A stretch of 34,616 nucleotides of DNA from contig CAWUJM010000017.1 in NCBI GenBank assembly GCA_963922685.1, positions 1-34,616 on the forward strand, written 5' to 3'. A program made the translations under genes and the position numbers. The notes beneath the pieces are model-generated. The model was not told the origin of the DNA. It searched no databases and worked only from the letters and a program-made list of their open reading frames with translations. The DNA comes from JAHDBG01 sp963922685 (GTDB taxonomy: Bacteria > Pseudomonadota > Gammaproteobacteria > Chromatiales > Chromatiaceae). Shown here piece after piece: positions 19,380-27,834 of the stretch. Position 1 is the first letter of the stretch, and the number at the start of each line of letters is the position of its first letter.

Positions 19380-19918
19380 TGAGCCTATACGAATGGCTTA
19401 ATTTAAAGATCACGTCCATCAGTGCATTATGTGTTGCTGGTAGCTTGTTTTATCTGGCGCAACAAATCAGATTGTTCATCAAAGCACATCAGGATAACCA
19501 TGATTGGAATCGCCGCATAGAAACACAGCATGCATTGAATAAAGTCAGAGAACTGAATACAGATGCACTTAACATAGAGTTCGGCTTCACGAATAGAAAA
19601 AGCCCTATTCCACTAGATGAAATACTTGCTGCATTTGAAAAAGACATAATTTTACAACAGCACTTACATCGATTGCTTAATTTTTATGAAGGCTTAGCTA
19701 ACGGTATATTTTCTGGGATATATGATGAAAAAATCATAAAAGTAAACAGGTACAGTCCCATGAAAAAAGAGTTTACACGGTGCCAGTATTATATCGACCA
19801 TCGACGTAAAGAATCCAACAGAACAGCTTGGTCAGGTTACGAAAGATTAATGAGAAAGTGGGAGCAGGATCATACGAGATCAGGCGATCTGGAACCAACC
19901 GGAAACTTAAAGAGCTGA
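19379..19918 (+). CDS. DUF4760-like single-pass membrane protein
   Basis: A 179-residue protein with a short N terminus, one membrane segment at about 12-30 (ITSISALCVAGSLFYLAQQI) and a soluble, charged, helical remainder. The pattern of a membrane helix, a WNRRIETQHAL helix, LHRLLNFYEGLANGIFSGIYDE and a C-terminal WSGYERLMRKWE fits the DUF4760-type family; the assignment is tentative. Function is unknown. It is coupled to the DUF2442 gene by a TGATG overlap. The AT-rich composition suggests that the pair entered the gltB-gltD interval together. Confidence 0.6.
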   Translation: MSLYEWLNLKITSISALCVAGSLFYLAQQIRLFIKAHQDNHDWNRRIETQHALNKVRELNTDALNIEFGFTNRKSPIPLDEILAAFEKDIILQQHLHRLLNFYEGLANGIFSGIYDEKIIKVNRYSPMKKEFTRCQYYIDHRRKESNRTAWSGYERLMRKWEQDHTRSGDLEPTGNLKS

Positions 19919-19958
19919 TATACAAAGGCCCACATTTTCCTGCCCCGGTGCATTGATT

Positions 19959-20184
19959 GCGCCACCCGAAAATAGCCACAGAGGTGGTTGTACCACTGCA
20001 CATAAAGAGCGATACCCGGGTCTGTTCTCCGAGGGCGTCTGCGGCCCGGATGGCCGCAGCCGAGCCCCCACGGATGGGTTTATGGCGTACCTCGGAGAGC
20101 AGACCCGGGTATCGCTGACACGGAAGTTGACATCCTAAGGTGTTACATGTACACCAGTATGCCATATCAGTCTGAATCGCACCC
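19959..20184 (+). repeat. Repeat element copy R2, upstream of gltD
   Basis: A complete copy of about 226 bp. Left end GCGCCACCCGAAAATAGCCA contains no gene; a small hairpin GTGGT-TGT-ACCAC lies near 19985-19997. The long arms are 20008-20034 and 20090-20116, pairing at 26 of 27 positions. Inside is the conserved core with hairpin CTGCGGCC/GGCCGCAG and the CCCCCACGGATGGG strand. The right end (TCTGAATCGCACCC) finishes at 20184, only 14 bases before the gltD ATG. No other gene or promoter is evident in 19919-20198. Confidence 0.85.
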
Positions 20185-20198
20185 AATGAGAACAGTCC

Positions 20199-21647
20199 AT
20201 GGGTAAAACCACCGGCTTTAAAGAGATACCCCGGAAAGATCACGGCCACCTGCCCGTTGCCGAACGAATCCGGCATTACCGCGAATTCAGTATTGCCCTG
20301 AGCGACACCGAGCTGCAGGCGCAGGGTGCCCGGTGTATGGATTGTGGTATCCCGTTCTGCCATGAAGGTTGTCCGGTAGATAATCTGATTCCGGACTGGA
20401 ATGATCTGGTGTATCAGTCTGACTGGCAGACTGCGTCTGATATATTGCACAGCACGAACAACTTTCCGGAGTTTACCGGACGGATCTGCCCGGCCCCCTG
20501 CCAGGCGGCGTGTACGCTGAATATTACTGACGAACCGGTCACGATCAAGACGATAGAAGGTGCGATTGCGGATAAGGCATGGGAACAGGGCTGGATACAG
20601 CCGCAACCAGCAGCACAACAAACCGGCAGAACCATCGCGATTGTCGGCTCCGGCCCGGCCGGTCTGGCAGCTGCACAACAACTGGCACGTGCCGGACACC
20701 AGGTCAGTGTGTACGAGCGTGAAGACCAGATCGGTGGTCTGTTACGCTATGGTATTCCGGACTTTAAGATGGATAAGGCACTGATAGACCGGCGCCTGAC
20801 GCAATTATCTGCAGAAGGGATCACCTTCCATACCAATGCCCACATCGGCGTGACGATACCGGTCAGCCAGCTACAGGCAGATTATGATGCGATCCTGCTC
20901 GCTGGCGGTGCCGAGCAGCCACGCGATGTCCCGGTACCCGGCCGTGAGCTGGATGGGGTGCATTTTGCTATGGACTTTCTGGTAACCAACAACAAGGTGG
21001 TTCAGGGCGTCAGTGACACCCGAACAATTACAGCGACAGATAAACAGGTTGTCGTGATCGGCGGTGGTGATACCGGTTCAGACTGTATCGGGACTGCAAA
21101 CCGGCAGGGTGCTGCTAAGATCACGCAGCTGGAACACAACAATGCGCCACCAGAACAGGAAGATAAAGGCCTGACCTGGCCTGAATGGCCACATAAGCTA
21201 CGGACTTCAACCTCTCAGGCAGAAGGCTGTGAACGCCTCTGGAATGTCAGCACTGCAGCCTTTGTCGGTGATGAGCAGGGACGCTTACAGGCGATCCGCT
21301 GCATACTGGTACGCTGGGATAAGGATGAGCAGGGATGCTGGTCTAAGACACAGGTACCTGACTCTGAATTTGAGATTAAGGCGGATCTTGCACTGCTGGC
21401 GATTGGCTTCAGCAGCCCGGTACAGGTCGGGCTGCTGGAACAACTACAACTGCGTCAGGACGAACATGGCAATGTACAGGCTGCGACAGACGGTGAGCAT
21501 GCGTATCAGACCAGTACGCCTGGTATCTTTACGGCTGGCGATATGCGCCGGGGCCAGTCGCTGGTCGTCTGGGCGATCCGCGAAGGCCGTCAGGCCGCAC
21601 AGACGATAGATCACTATCTGATGGGACGCAGCGGTTTACCCCGCTAA
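20199..21647 (+). CDS. gltD: Glutamate synthase small (beta) subunit
   Basis: The small subunit takes electrons from NADPH through FAD and iron-sulfur clusters to the large subunit. The N terminus MGKTTGFKEI is the family start. Cysteines for the 4Fe-4S clusters are seen in CMDCGIPFCHEGCPVDNLIP and ICPAPCQAAC. The FAD-binding Rossmann motif is IVGSGPAGLAAAQQLARAGH and the NADPH-binding motif is VVVIGGGDTGSDC. The C-terminal FAD contact is FTAGDMRRGQSLVVWAI. Length 482 is normal. The repeat element R2 ends 14 bases before its ATG, so its 5' leader is largely that element. The ribosome binding site (GAGAAC) is weak. A P-type ATPase gene follows after 9 bases. Confidence 0.97.
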   Translation: MGKTTGFKEIPRKDHGHLPVAERIRHYREFSIALSDTELQAQGARCMDCGIPFCHEGCPVDNLIPDWNDLVYQSDWQTASDILHSTNNFPEFTGRICPAPCQAACTLNITDEPVTIKTIEGAIADKAWEQGWIQPQPAAQQTGRTIAIVGSGPAGLAAAQQLARAGHQVSVYEREDQIGGLLRYGIPDFKMDKALIDRRLTQLSAEGITFHTNAHIGVTIPVSQLQADYDAILLAGGAEQPRDVPVPGRELDGVHFAMDFLVTNNKVVQGVSDTRTITATDKQVVVIGGGDTGSDCIGTANRQGAAKITQLEHNNAPPEQEDKGLTWPEWPHKLRTSTSQAEGCERLWNVSTAAFVGDEQGRLQAIRCILVRWDKDEQGCWSKTQVPDSEFEIKADLALLAIGFSSPVQVGLLEQLQLRQDEHGNVQAATDGEHAYQTSTPGIFTAGDMRRGQSLVVWAIREGRQAAQTIDHYLMGRSGLPR

Positions 21648-21656
21648 AGCAGACCC

Positions 21657-23747
21657 GTGTTACCTCTTCCAAACCTGTTCATGGCAGGCTCCACCGCTTA
21701 TGCGGCACTTAAGGGCTTCAACGCCTATTGGGAAAAACAAGTCACCCGCCTGGCCTTAATCTCAACAAAAAAAGATCGGCCCCCTACATCAGTCAGCCTG
21801 ATATCTGCAGAAAACAGCCTCCCGACTGATATTCAGCACACACAGAATCAGACTGACAGCATTGATGTAGAAGAGTGGATCAACAGAGATTTTGCAATAG
21901 CCAGTGGTGTTTTACTCACCACACTCGGCGGCCTCTGGCTACCCTGGTTAACACCAGTCAGTGTCGCAGCACTTGTCTACCTGACCTGGCCTGTTGCGAA
22001 ACGTGTTTATCGTGGATTGACCAGACAAAAACGTCTCAAATCTGATGCACTGGATTTAGTCTGTTTACCCCTGTTAATTTTTTCAGGTTATATCCCAGCT
22101 GCCGCTATCAACTACTGGTTATATTATGCCGGACTCAAATGTCTGGTGAAGGCAAAAAACAATTCGCAACATCAGTTGGCACATATCTTTCAGGACCAGT
22201 TCAGTACCGTGCACGTGCACACATCTGAGGCTGAAATAGAAATAGATTTTTCTGCGTTACAAGTTGGTGATATTGTTATCGCACAAGGTGGTGAAACTAT
22301 TCCGATAGATGGTAACATTACGCAGGGCTGCGCCAGCGTGGATCAACATGCAATAACCGGTGAATCACAGCCAGTGGAAAAAACTGTTGGGGACACAGTA
22401 TTTGCATTTACATTGATATTAAGCGGAAAAATCTATATTCGTATCACAAAAACCGGAGCAGAGACACAAGCTGCAAAAATGGAGGCGATGCTGGCCAGAA
22501 CCACTGACTATGCTACAGCAAGAGAATTACAATTAGAAAAAATCTCTGACGATCTCACTTTACCTTCTTTTATTCTGGCCGGCCTGATGCTACCGATTGC
22601 CGGTCCCACCAGTGCCTTAGTGGTGCTCGACTCGCCGCTGCTGGAACATCTGTACATTTCGGGTAACATCAATATCCTCAGTCACCTGTCTTTAGCCGCC
22701 AGGCATCAATTACTGATTAAAGATGGGCGCGCCTTAGAAAAGTTACACGAAATTGACACCATTGTATTTGATAAGACTGGCACTCTGACTCAGGCACAAC
22801 CCCATGTCAGCAGGATATATCCTGTTGCAGGGTTATCTGAAGAAACTGTCTTAACATATGCAGCGACTGCTGAATATAAACAAACACATCCGATTGCGAA
22901 AGCAATCCTGGCAGCAGCGCAGGAACGCAACCTGATTCTGCCTGAAATTGACGATACGCACTACCATATCGGCTATGGTATCAGGGTATCGCATCAGAGA
23001 CATATTATCCGGGTCGGCAGTGCGCGATATATGACCCTGGAGAAAATCACGATACCTGCCGCGTTTGCACAACAACAGGACTATTGTCAAGAACACGCTT
23101 ATTCTCTGGTCTATATTGCATCAGATGATCGTCTTATTGGTACGATAGAGCTGCACCCGACACCCCGCCCGGAAGCCGAAACCGTGACCCGGATGCTCAG
23201 ACAACGCGGTCTGTCTCTGTATATCATGTCAGGTGATCATGAGGAGCCCACCCGGGCATTAGCACATCAGCTCGGTATCGATCGGTATTTTTCCGGAATA
23301 TTACCTCAGGACAAGGCTCACTTAATTCAGGAACTGCAGAATCAGGGCCGAACAGTGTGTTTTGTCGGCGATGGCATTAATGATACTGTCGCACTGAAAC
23401 AAGCCGACTTATCTGTTTCACTGGGTAGTGCCTCCGCCATTGCCACTGATACAGCACAGGTCATCTTTATGGATGATGATCTGCGCCAGTTTCATCGCCT
23501 GTTTGTCCTGTCTGACAGCCTGCAGAAACATTTTAAACGCAGTGTGATGTGGGATGTTGGTCCAAATTCGTTGTGTCTCGGCGGCGCACTCTTTATGCAC
23601 TTAGGCGTCTACGGTGCTCTCGGCATCTATTGTATCGGTTTAGCAGGTGGTCTGATCAATGGCTTATTACCTGCTATCAGACCCGCAGGAGAATTGCGTC
23701 TGCCACCTGTACAGCTTACCAGCCAGGCGGCAGATACACAAAAATGA
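21657..23747 (+). CDS. P1B-like cation ATPase lacking the CPC motif
   Basis: A P-type ATPase of 696 residues. The actuator domain has TGES at 234-237, the phosphorylation site is DKTGTLT with D372, the nucleotide domain has the P1B-type HP pair at 411-412, and the hinge is GDGIND at 571-576. These mark a heavy-metal-type (P1B) ATPase. No N-terminal metal-binding GMTCxxC domain is seen. The transmembrane metal site, normally CPC, SPC or similar after the third predicted helix, is replaced by VVLDSP (S326-P327). The following stretch HLYISGNINILSHLSLAAR also departs from the usual CALGLATP pattern. Substrate is therefore unclear. The start is GTG at 21657 or ATG at 21681. It lies 9 bases after gltD. 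Confidence 0.8.
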   Translation: MLPLPNLFMAGSTAYAALKGFNAYWEKQVTRLALISTKKDRPPTSVSLISAENSLPTDIQHTQNQTDSIDVEEWINRDFAIASGVLLTTLGGLWLPWLTPVSVAALVYLTWPVAKRVYRGLTRQKRLKSDALDLVCLPLLIFSGYIPAAAINYWLYYAGLKCLVKAKNNSQHQLAHIFQDQFSTVHVHTSEAEIEIDFSALQVGDIVIAQGGETIPIDGNITQGCASVDQHAITGESQPVEKTVGDTVFAFTLILSGKIYIRITKTGAETQAAKMEAMLARTTDYATARELQLEKISDDLTLPSFILAGLMLPIAGPTSALVVLDSPLLEHLYISGNINILSHLSLAARHQLLIKDGRALEKLHEIDTIVFDKTGTLTQAQPHVSRIYPVAGLSEETVLTYAATAEYKQTHPIAKAILAAAQERNLILPEIDDTHYHIGYGIRVSHQRHIIRVGSARYMTLEKITIPAAFAQQQDYCQEHAYSLVYIASDDRLIGTIELHPTPRPEAETVTRMLRQRGLSLYIMSGDHEEPTRALAHQLGIDRYFSGILPQDKAHLIQELQNQGRTVCFVGDGINDTVALKQADLSVSLGSASAIATDTAQVIFMDDDLRQFHRLFVLSDSLQKHFKRSVMWDVGPNSLCLGGALFMHLGVYGALGIYCIGLAGGLINGLLPAIRPAGELRLPPVQLTSQAADTQK

Positions 23748-23794
23748 GTGGCACTACAATCGTAGCATCTGATTCTATCGGACTTTGAATGCCT

Positions 23795-23811
23795 CCCCAG
23801 CAAAGCCGGGG
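23795..23811. terminator. GC-rich hairpin between convergent genes
   Basis: CCCCAGC-AAA-GCCGGGG forms a 7-bp stem with one A/C mismatch and a 3-base loop. It lies between the end of the ATPase gene (23747) and the convergent end of rapA (23864). There is no clear T run on either side, so it could equally be a REP-like palindrome. Confidence 0.35.
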
Positions 23812-23863
23812 GTTCTCCTGTTGTTAATAATCGCTTTGATCAATCAGATCAGCGGTAGCCATA

Positions 23864-26623
23864 TCAGCGCATCACGATCACACGTACGGCATCCAGACGC
23901 ACCCGCGTCTGTTGCAGATACATCTCAAGTAGCTCACGCCGGGCGGCCCATTGTTCAATTTCTTCGGCACGTATTGTCGGATTCACTGCAGCTAATGCCT
24001 GCAAACGTTTCAGCTCTGCACCCAGTTCATGCTGCATCGTCTGAATAGCTGCTGTAACCGCCGTCATACTGGCGGTTTGTGCCTGTGTTTCTCCCTGTGC
24101 CAGCAATGGTCTGATTTTTGCCCCCTGTGACTGCATTACAGCTGCGATCAGCTTTTTATTGCCAGTCAGACACATGCCCTGCAACTCAGTCGACGTAAGC
24201 TGATCAGCCTGGTCCTGCCCCTGTCTGTCCAGCAGTAACCGATGGCAGGTCGGCGGCAGATAACGTTGTGCCTCTAATGCTGCCGGTGCCAGACATTCGC
24301 TCAGATACAGCAATTCCAGAAAGAAGGTGCCGGTCGGATAATCCGGATGGCGACAGACACTCATCGCCGCTGAACCCAGATCGCTGCTACTGAGCAGATC
24401 CATCGCACCCCGCACCATCGGATGCTCCCAGGTCAGAAATTCACGATCTTCACGAGCCAGTGCATCCGCCCGATGCCAGGCCACCCGCACACCGCGATCG
24501 GTCAGTCCCGGCACATGCTCCTGACGCATGTGCGGGCCTTTACGTACAAACTCTCCACCCTGCCCGATTGGCTGATGATCCACCCCGAATGCATCCCAGA
24601 ACGTGCGCATATAGGTACGCACTGCATGCTGCTGATCGCATTCTGCCAGCTGCCGGGCCAATGTCGTGGCAATTTCCGGACGATGTGAGTGCAGCTCCAG
24701 TAACCGGTCACGCCCTGCGGCTAACTGCTGGCTGACTTTTTCCGTTGCGGCTCTGGCCGCCTGTATCAGAACCGGCAACCGCTCCGCATCGGCCAGTGCC
24801 AGTTGTAGCTGGTCTGCCAGTTGCGTATACACCATCTCACCTGCCGGACAGGTCGCCTGAAATGCATTCAGGCCATCCTGGTACCAATAATATAACACCT
24901 CGCTCGCCGCGCCCTGCAGATACGGCACATGAATCTGAATCTGCTGCTGCTGCCCGATCCGATCCAGACGTCCGATCCGTTGTTCCAGTAATCCCGGTAT
25001 CAGCGGCAGATCAAACAGAATCAGATGATGCGCAAACTGAAAATTGCGCCCTTCGGAACCGATCTCGGAACATAACAAGGCCTGTGCACCTGCCTCCGTA
25101 TCCGCAAAAAAGACCGCCGCCCGATCCCGCTCAATAATGTCCATTTCTTCATGAAACATCGCGACAGGCAACCCGATAGTATCCAGCAGATAACGGCGCA
25201 GGCTGATCACTGTCTGTGCCCGCGCGCAGATCACCAGCACCTTCGCCGGTGCCAGGGCACGTAGCTGATCCACCAGCCAGGCAACCCGGCTGTCAATCCG
25301 GCACCATTTACACGGATAATGCCGCTCTGGCGTCAGGTCTTCTTTATGTGAAACATAGTCACCCGGCAACGCCAGCGCATAACGATGCACCTGACGCTCC
25401 GGAAAGCCCTGTATCGCCTGGCGGGTATTGCGAAACAACATGCGCCCGGTACCATGCTGATCCAGCAGCTGCTGGATCACGCTCTGCGGGTCATCCGGTA
25501 TATCGCCCAACAGTTCTGTAAGTCGTGCCTGTTGCGCCACCGTGAGTGTCTGCCCGGTCAGTAATGCTGTGGCCAGACGCGCAACCGGCTGATACGCCTG
25601 TTCTTCGACCAGAAAATGCGCATAATCGTGGAACCGTTGTGGATCCAGCAACCGCAGGCGTGCAAAGTGTCCGGCCTGACCGGATTGTTCCGGCGTCGCT
25701 GTCAGCAGTAGTACACCTGGTGTGTTCTCCGCCAGTGCCGCCACAAGGTCATAGGCCAGAGTTGATGCTTCCGGCGCCCAACCCAGGTGATGTGCTTCAT
25801 CCACCACCAGCAGATCCCACTCACCGGCCAGAGCGGCTCGTGCCACACGTGCTGAACTGGTCAGAAACTCCAGACTGCACAAGACGCGCTGACCCGCCTG
25901 AAACGGGTTATTCTCGCCCTGCTGCAGAAAACGTTCGTCATCAAACAGCGAAAACTGCAGATTGAAACGCCGCAGCATTTCAACCAGCCACTGATGAATC
26001 AACGCTTCCGGCACCACCAGCAGGACCCGCTGTACCCGCTCCGACAGCAGCAGCCGGTGCATAATCAGACCAGCCTCTATGGTCTTACCCAGACCGACTT
26101 CATCTGCCAGCAGTACCCGGGGGGATAATCGACTGGCAACCTGATGCGCAATATACAACTGATGCGGAATCAGCGCGACGCGCGGGCCGCTAAGACCGAA
26201 TACCGGCGAACGCCAGTGAGCAGCCAGTTGCCGCCAGGTCTGATAGCGCAGCCGGAACCAGTGGTCAGCATCTAAACGACCCAGCATCAGTTTATCGTAC
26301 GGGCGATTCAGCGGCAGTTGATCCGGCAACTGCTGTTCCGGAATCGTGACCGTCTGTTCTGTTTCTGTACGACACTGATAGCTCAGCAGCTCATCACACA
26401 CGTCCACCCGGGTCACGACCAGCGTACGACCCGTCACATCTTCAATCGTATCACCGACCTCAAAACGCACCCGCAGGAGGGGCGCATTACGGACCGCATA
26501 CACCCGTTGCGCACGGGTTGTGGCAAAGACAATCTTTACCGTACGCACATCTACCGAAACCACAACGCCCAGGCCATGATCCGGTTCGGCTTCACTGATC
26601 CAGCGTTGTCCCGGCACAAACAT
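23864..26623 (-). CDS. rapA: RNA polymerase-associated SWI2/SNF2 ATPase RapA
   Basis: RapA is a Swi2/Snf2 DNA translocase that binds RNA polymerase and helps it recycle after termination. The protein begins MFVPGQRWISEAEPDHGLG, matching the GQRWIS start of the family. Helicase motifs are LLADEVGLGKTIEAGLI (Walker A), VVDEAHHL (DEAH box), LLTATPEQ (motif III), and, in the second helicase lobe, SEIGSEGRNFQFAHHLI with QRIGRLDRIGQ (motif VI). Length is about 919 residues, slightly under the E. coli protein. The frame opens at a TTG at 26629, but the ATG at 26623 gives the better N terminus. It is transcribed leftward and its stop faces the ATPase gene. Confidence 0.95.
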   Translation of the reverse strand: MFVPGQRWISEAEPDHGLGVVVSVDVRTVKIVFATTRAQRVYAVRNAPLLRVRFEVGDTIEDVTGRTLVVTRVDVCDELLSYQCRTETEQTVTIPEQQLPDQLPLNRPYDKLMLGRLDADHWFRLRYQTWRQLAAHWRSPVFGLSGPRVALIPHQLYIAHQVASRLSPRVLLADEVGLGKTIEAGLIMHRLLLSERVQRVLLVVPEALIHQWLVEMLRRFNLQFSLFDDERFLQQGENNPFQAGQRVLCSLEFLTSSARVARAALAGEWDLLVVDEAHHLGWAPEASTLAYDLVAALAENTPGVLLLTATPEQSGQAGHFARLRLLDPQRFHDYAHFLVEEQAYQPVARLATALLTGQTLTVAQQARLTELLGDIPDDPQSVIQQLLDQHGTGRMLFRNTRQAIQGFPERQVHRYALALPGDYVSHKEDLTPERHYPCKWCRIDSRVAWLVDQLRALAPAKVLVICARAQTVISLRRYLLDTIGLPVAMFHEEMDIIERDRAAVFFADTEAGAQALLCSEIGSEGRNFQFAHHLILFDLPLIPGLLEQRIGRLDRIGQQQQIQIHVPYLQGAASEVLYYWYQDGLNAFQATCPAGEMVYTQLADQLQLALADAERLPVLIQAARAATEKVSQQLAAGRDRLLELHSHRPEIATTLARQLAECDQQHAVRTYMRTFWDAFGVDHQPIGQGGEFVRKGPHMRQEHVPGLTDRGVRVAWHRADALAREDREFLTWEHPMVRGAMDLLSSSDLGSAAMSVCRHPDYPTGTFFLELLYLSECLAPAALEAQRYLPPTCHRLLLDRQGQDQADQLTSTELQGMCLTGNKKLIAAVMQSQGAKIRPLLAQGETQAQTASMTAVTAAIQTMQHELGAELKRLQALAAVNPTIRAEEIEQWAARRELLEMYLQQTRVRLDAVRVIVMR

Positions 26624-26643
26624 AAACAAAACTCATAGCGCAG

Positions 26644-26658
26644 TGTACGTATCGTACA
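26644..26658. promoter_or_regulatory. Palindrome upstream of rapA
   Basis: TGTACG-TAT-CGTACA is a perfect 6-bp inverted repeat with a 3-base spacer, 21 bases before the rapA ATG. It could be an operator or a stem in the leader. No known operator is recognised. Confidence 0.3.
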
Positions 26659-26695
26659 TGAGCACTTTTTAACAAAGTATTTGCGAGTGCAGTAG

Positions 26696-26712
26696 TTTTC
26701 AGAGATGCCCTC
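26696..26712 (+). repeat. IS5-end-like motif on the 3' side of the RAYT gene
   Basis: TTTTCAGAGATGCCCTC overlaps the RAYT stop codon (26711-26713). It resembles CAGAGGTGCCC at 27598-27608 on the other side of the gene and TTTAGAGATACCCTTAA at 8745-8761. Confidence 0.4.
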
Positions 26713-27556
26713 AACCTTTTATCCGGCTGCCACGCACGATGCCACTAACTGTCGAATAATGCAGCTTAAAATAATCGCCAACCTCTTTCAGGGTATAGCC
26801 ACCACTGGCATAGGCTAAGACAATCGCTTCATTGCGATCCTGCGCCTGGTGCTCATACTCACTGATCGGCTTCGCTGGTGGACGACGCTGCGCCAGCGGA
26901 ATTTCATCCAGTGATTTATCCTTGTCGATCAACGACTGCATTCTGACGACAAACTGATCATTGCCCAGATACACCTGATGTCGCAGATGATTCCAGACCG
27001 ACGGCTGCTCCGGACCCGCCTGTACAAACCGGACATAACGCTCAACCGCCTGCTGCGGATCATCAGCAAACTTCTGCAATAACAGATCGGATGCCAGCCA
27101 GTCCGGCTTACCTGTCTCACCAGCCGTTGCCGGATAACTGCTCCACTCCCAGTCAGAGATCGCATCCACAACACCAGTTCGCAACGGATTCAGCACGATA
27201 TGCCGCGCAACCGGTAAAAACAACGGCTCTTTATCCACCAGGATCGCCTTGTAACGCCCCTGAAAGACATGCCCACCCAGATTATTTGCCCGATTAAAAC
27301 GCTGGGTATAAACACCGTTGAGCTGGCGCATCCCCTTTGCCAGATTCGGTTGCGGCGTTTCAAACAACAGATGATAATGATCATCTAACAGACAATAGGC
27401 ATAGCATAACCAGTTGAAATGATTGCAGACTTCGTGCAATACCTGCAGAAAATTTGTCCGATCCTGATCAGACTCAAAAATCGGATTGCGTCCGTTACCC
27501 CGCGAAGTTACATGATACAGGGCACCGGAAAATTCCAGCCTGAGTGGCCTTGCCAT
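26711..27556 (-). CDS. REP-associated tyrosine transposase (RAYT, Y1_Tnp) with DnaA-like C-terminal HTH
   Basis: A HUH single-strand transposase related to IS200/IS605 TnpA, of the domesticated RAYT type that handles REP hairpins. The ATG at 27556 gives MARPLRLEFSGALYHVTSRG and is preceded at 8-12 bases by GGAGG. The HUH pair is in LLDDHYHLLFETP and the catalytic tyrosine region is MRQLNGVYTQRFN with GGHVFQGRYKAILV. The C-terminal part (YTLKEVGDYFKLHYSTVSGI) is a helix-turn-helix like the DnaA DNA-binding domain, seen in this subgroup. A perfect palindrome lies 28-52 bases upstream of the start. A pair of REP-like hairpins is found at 29138-29225. Confidence 0.9.
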   Translation of the reverse strand: MARPLRLEFSGALYHVTSRGNGRNPIFESDQDRTNFLQVLHEVCNHFNWLCYAYCLLDDHYHLLFETPQPNLAKGMRQLNGVYTQRFNRANNLGGHVFQGRYKAILVDKEPLFLPVARHIVLNPLRTGVVDAISDWEWSSYPATAGETGKPDWLASDLLLQKFADDPQQAVERYVRFVQAGPEQPSVWNHLRHQVYLGNDQFVVRMQSLIDKDKSLDEIPLAQRRPPAKPISEYEHQAQDRNEAIVLAYASGGYTLKEVGDYFKLHYSTVSGIVRGSRIKG

Positions 27557-27583
27557 GATGATTGATCCTCCAGAGAATCTTTC

Positions 27584-27608
27584 GGGCACCTCTGATTCAG
27601 AGGTGCCC
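27584..27608. repeat. Perfect 11-bp palindrome upstream of RAYT
   Basis: GGGCACCTCTG-ATT-CAGAGGTGCCC is a perfect stem with a 3-base loop, followed on the plus strand by TTTT. It looks like a terminator for plus-strand transcripts, but no plus-strand gene lies before it. Each half resembles the IS5-end-like motif at 8745-8761 and at 26696-26712, so it may be two such ends tail to tail, or a RAYT target. Confidence 0.7.
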
Positions 27609-27637
27609 TTTTGCTTAAAGACCTGTTACCAAGGCCT

Positions 27638-27832
27638 TTATGATACAGCATGAGCATCTGCCTTATCCACCAGCTGATACGCTGCACCACAATACGGACA
27701 GATCGCCCGGGTTGACTGTTCAAAAGGCAGAAATACGCGCGGATGCATTGCCCAGGCTTCGGCATCTGGTACCGGGCAGCTCAGAGGCAAATCTGCTGAG
27801 GTGACCTGAATGACTGCTGCAGATTGTTGCAT
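27638..27832 (-). CDS. CHCC-type zinc-finger protein
   Basis: A 64-residue protein with the zf-CHCC pattern: C19 in LSCPVPDAEAW, H30 in MHPRVFLPF, and C45/C48 in RAICPYCGAAYQL. This is the bacterial relative of the mitochondrial complex I subunit NDUFS6, presumed to bind one zinc. It starts 2 bases after the ilvE stop codon, an arrangement known in gammaproteobacteria. Role in bacteria is not established. The nuo genes on the far side of the intergenic region are suggestive but not evidence of a functional link. Confidence 0.85.
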   Translation of the reverse strand: MQQSAAVIQVTSADLPLSCPVPDAEAWAMHPRVFLPFEQSTRAICPYCGAAYQLVDKADAHAVS

Positions 27833-27834
27833 GT

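Noticed and set aside
19773..20699. A 308-residue minus-strand open frame across R2 and the start of gltD
   Set aside because: It is antisense to the DUF4760-like gene and gltD and runs through the repeat. It has no recognisable domain and the plus-strand genes are certain.
27584..27612. Intrinsic terminator for ilvE and the zinc-finger gene
   Set aside because: The T run follows the stem on the plus strand, while those genes are on the minus strand. On the minus strand the stem is followed by CGAAAG.
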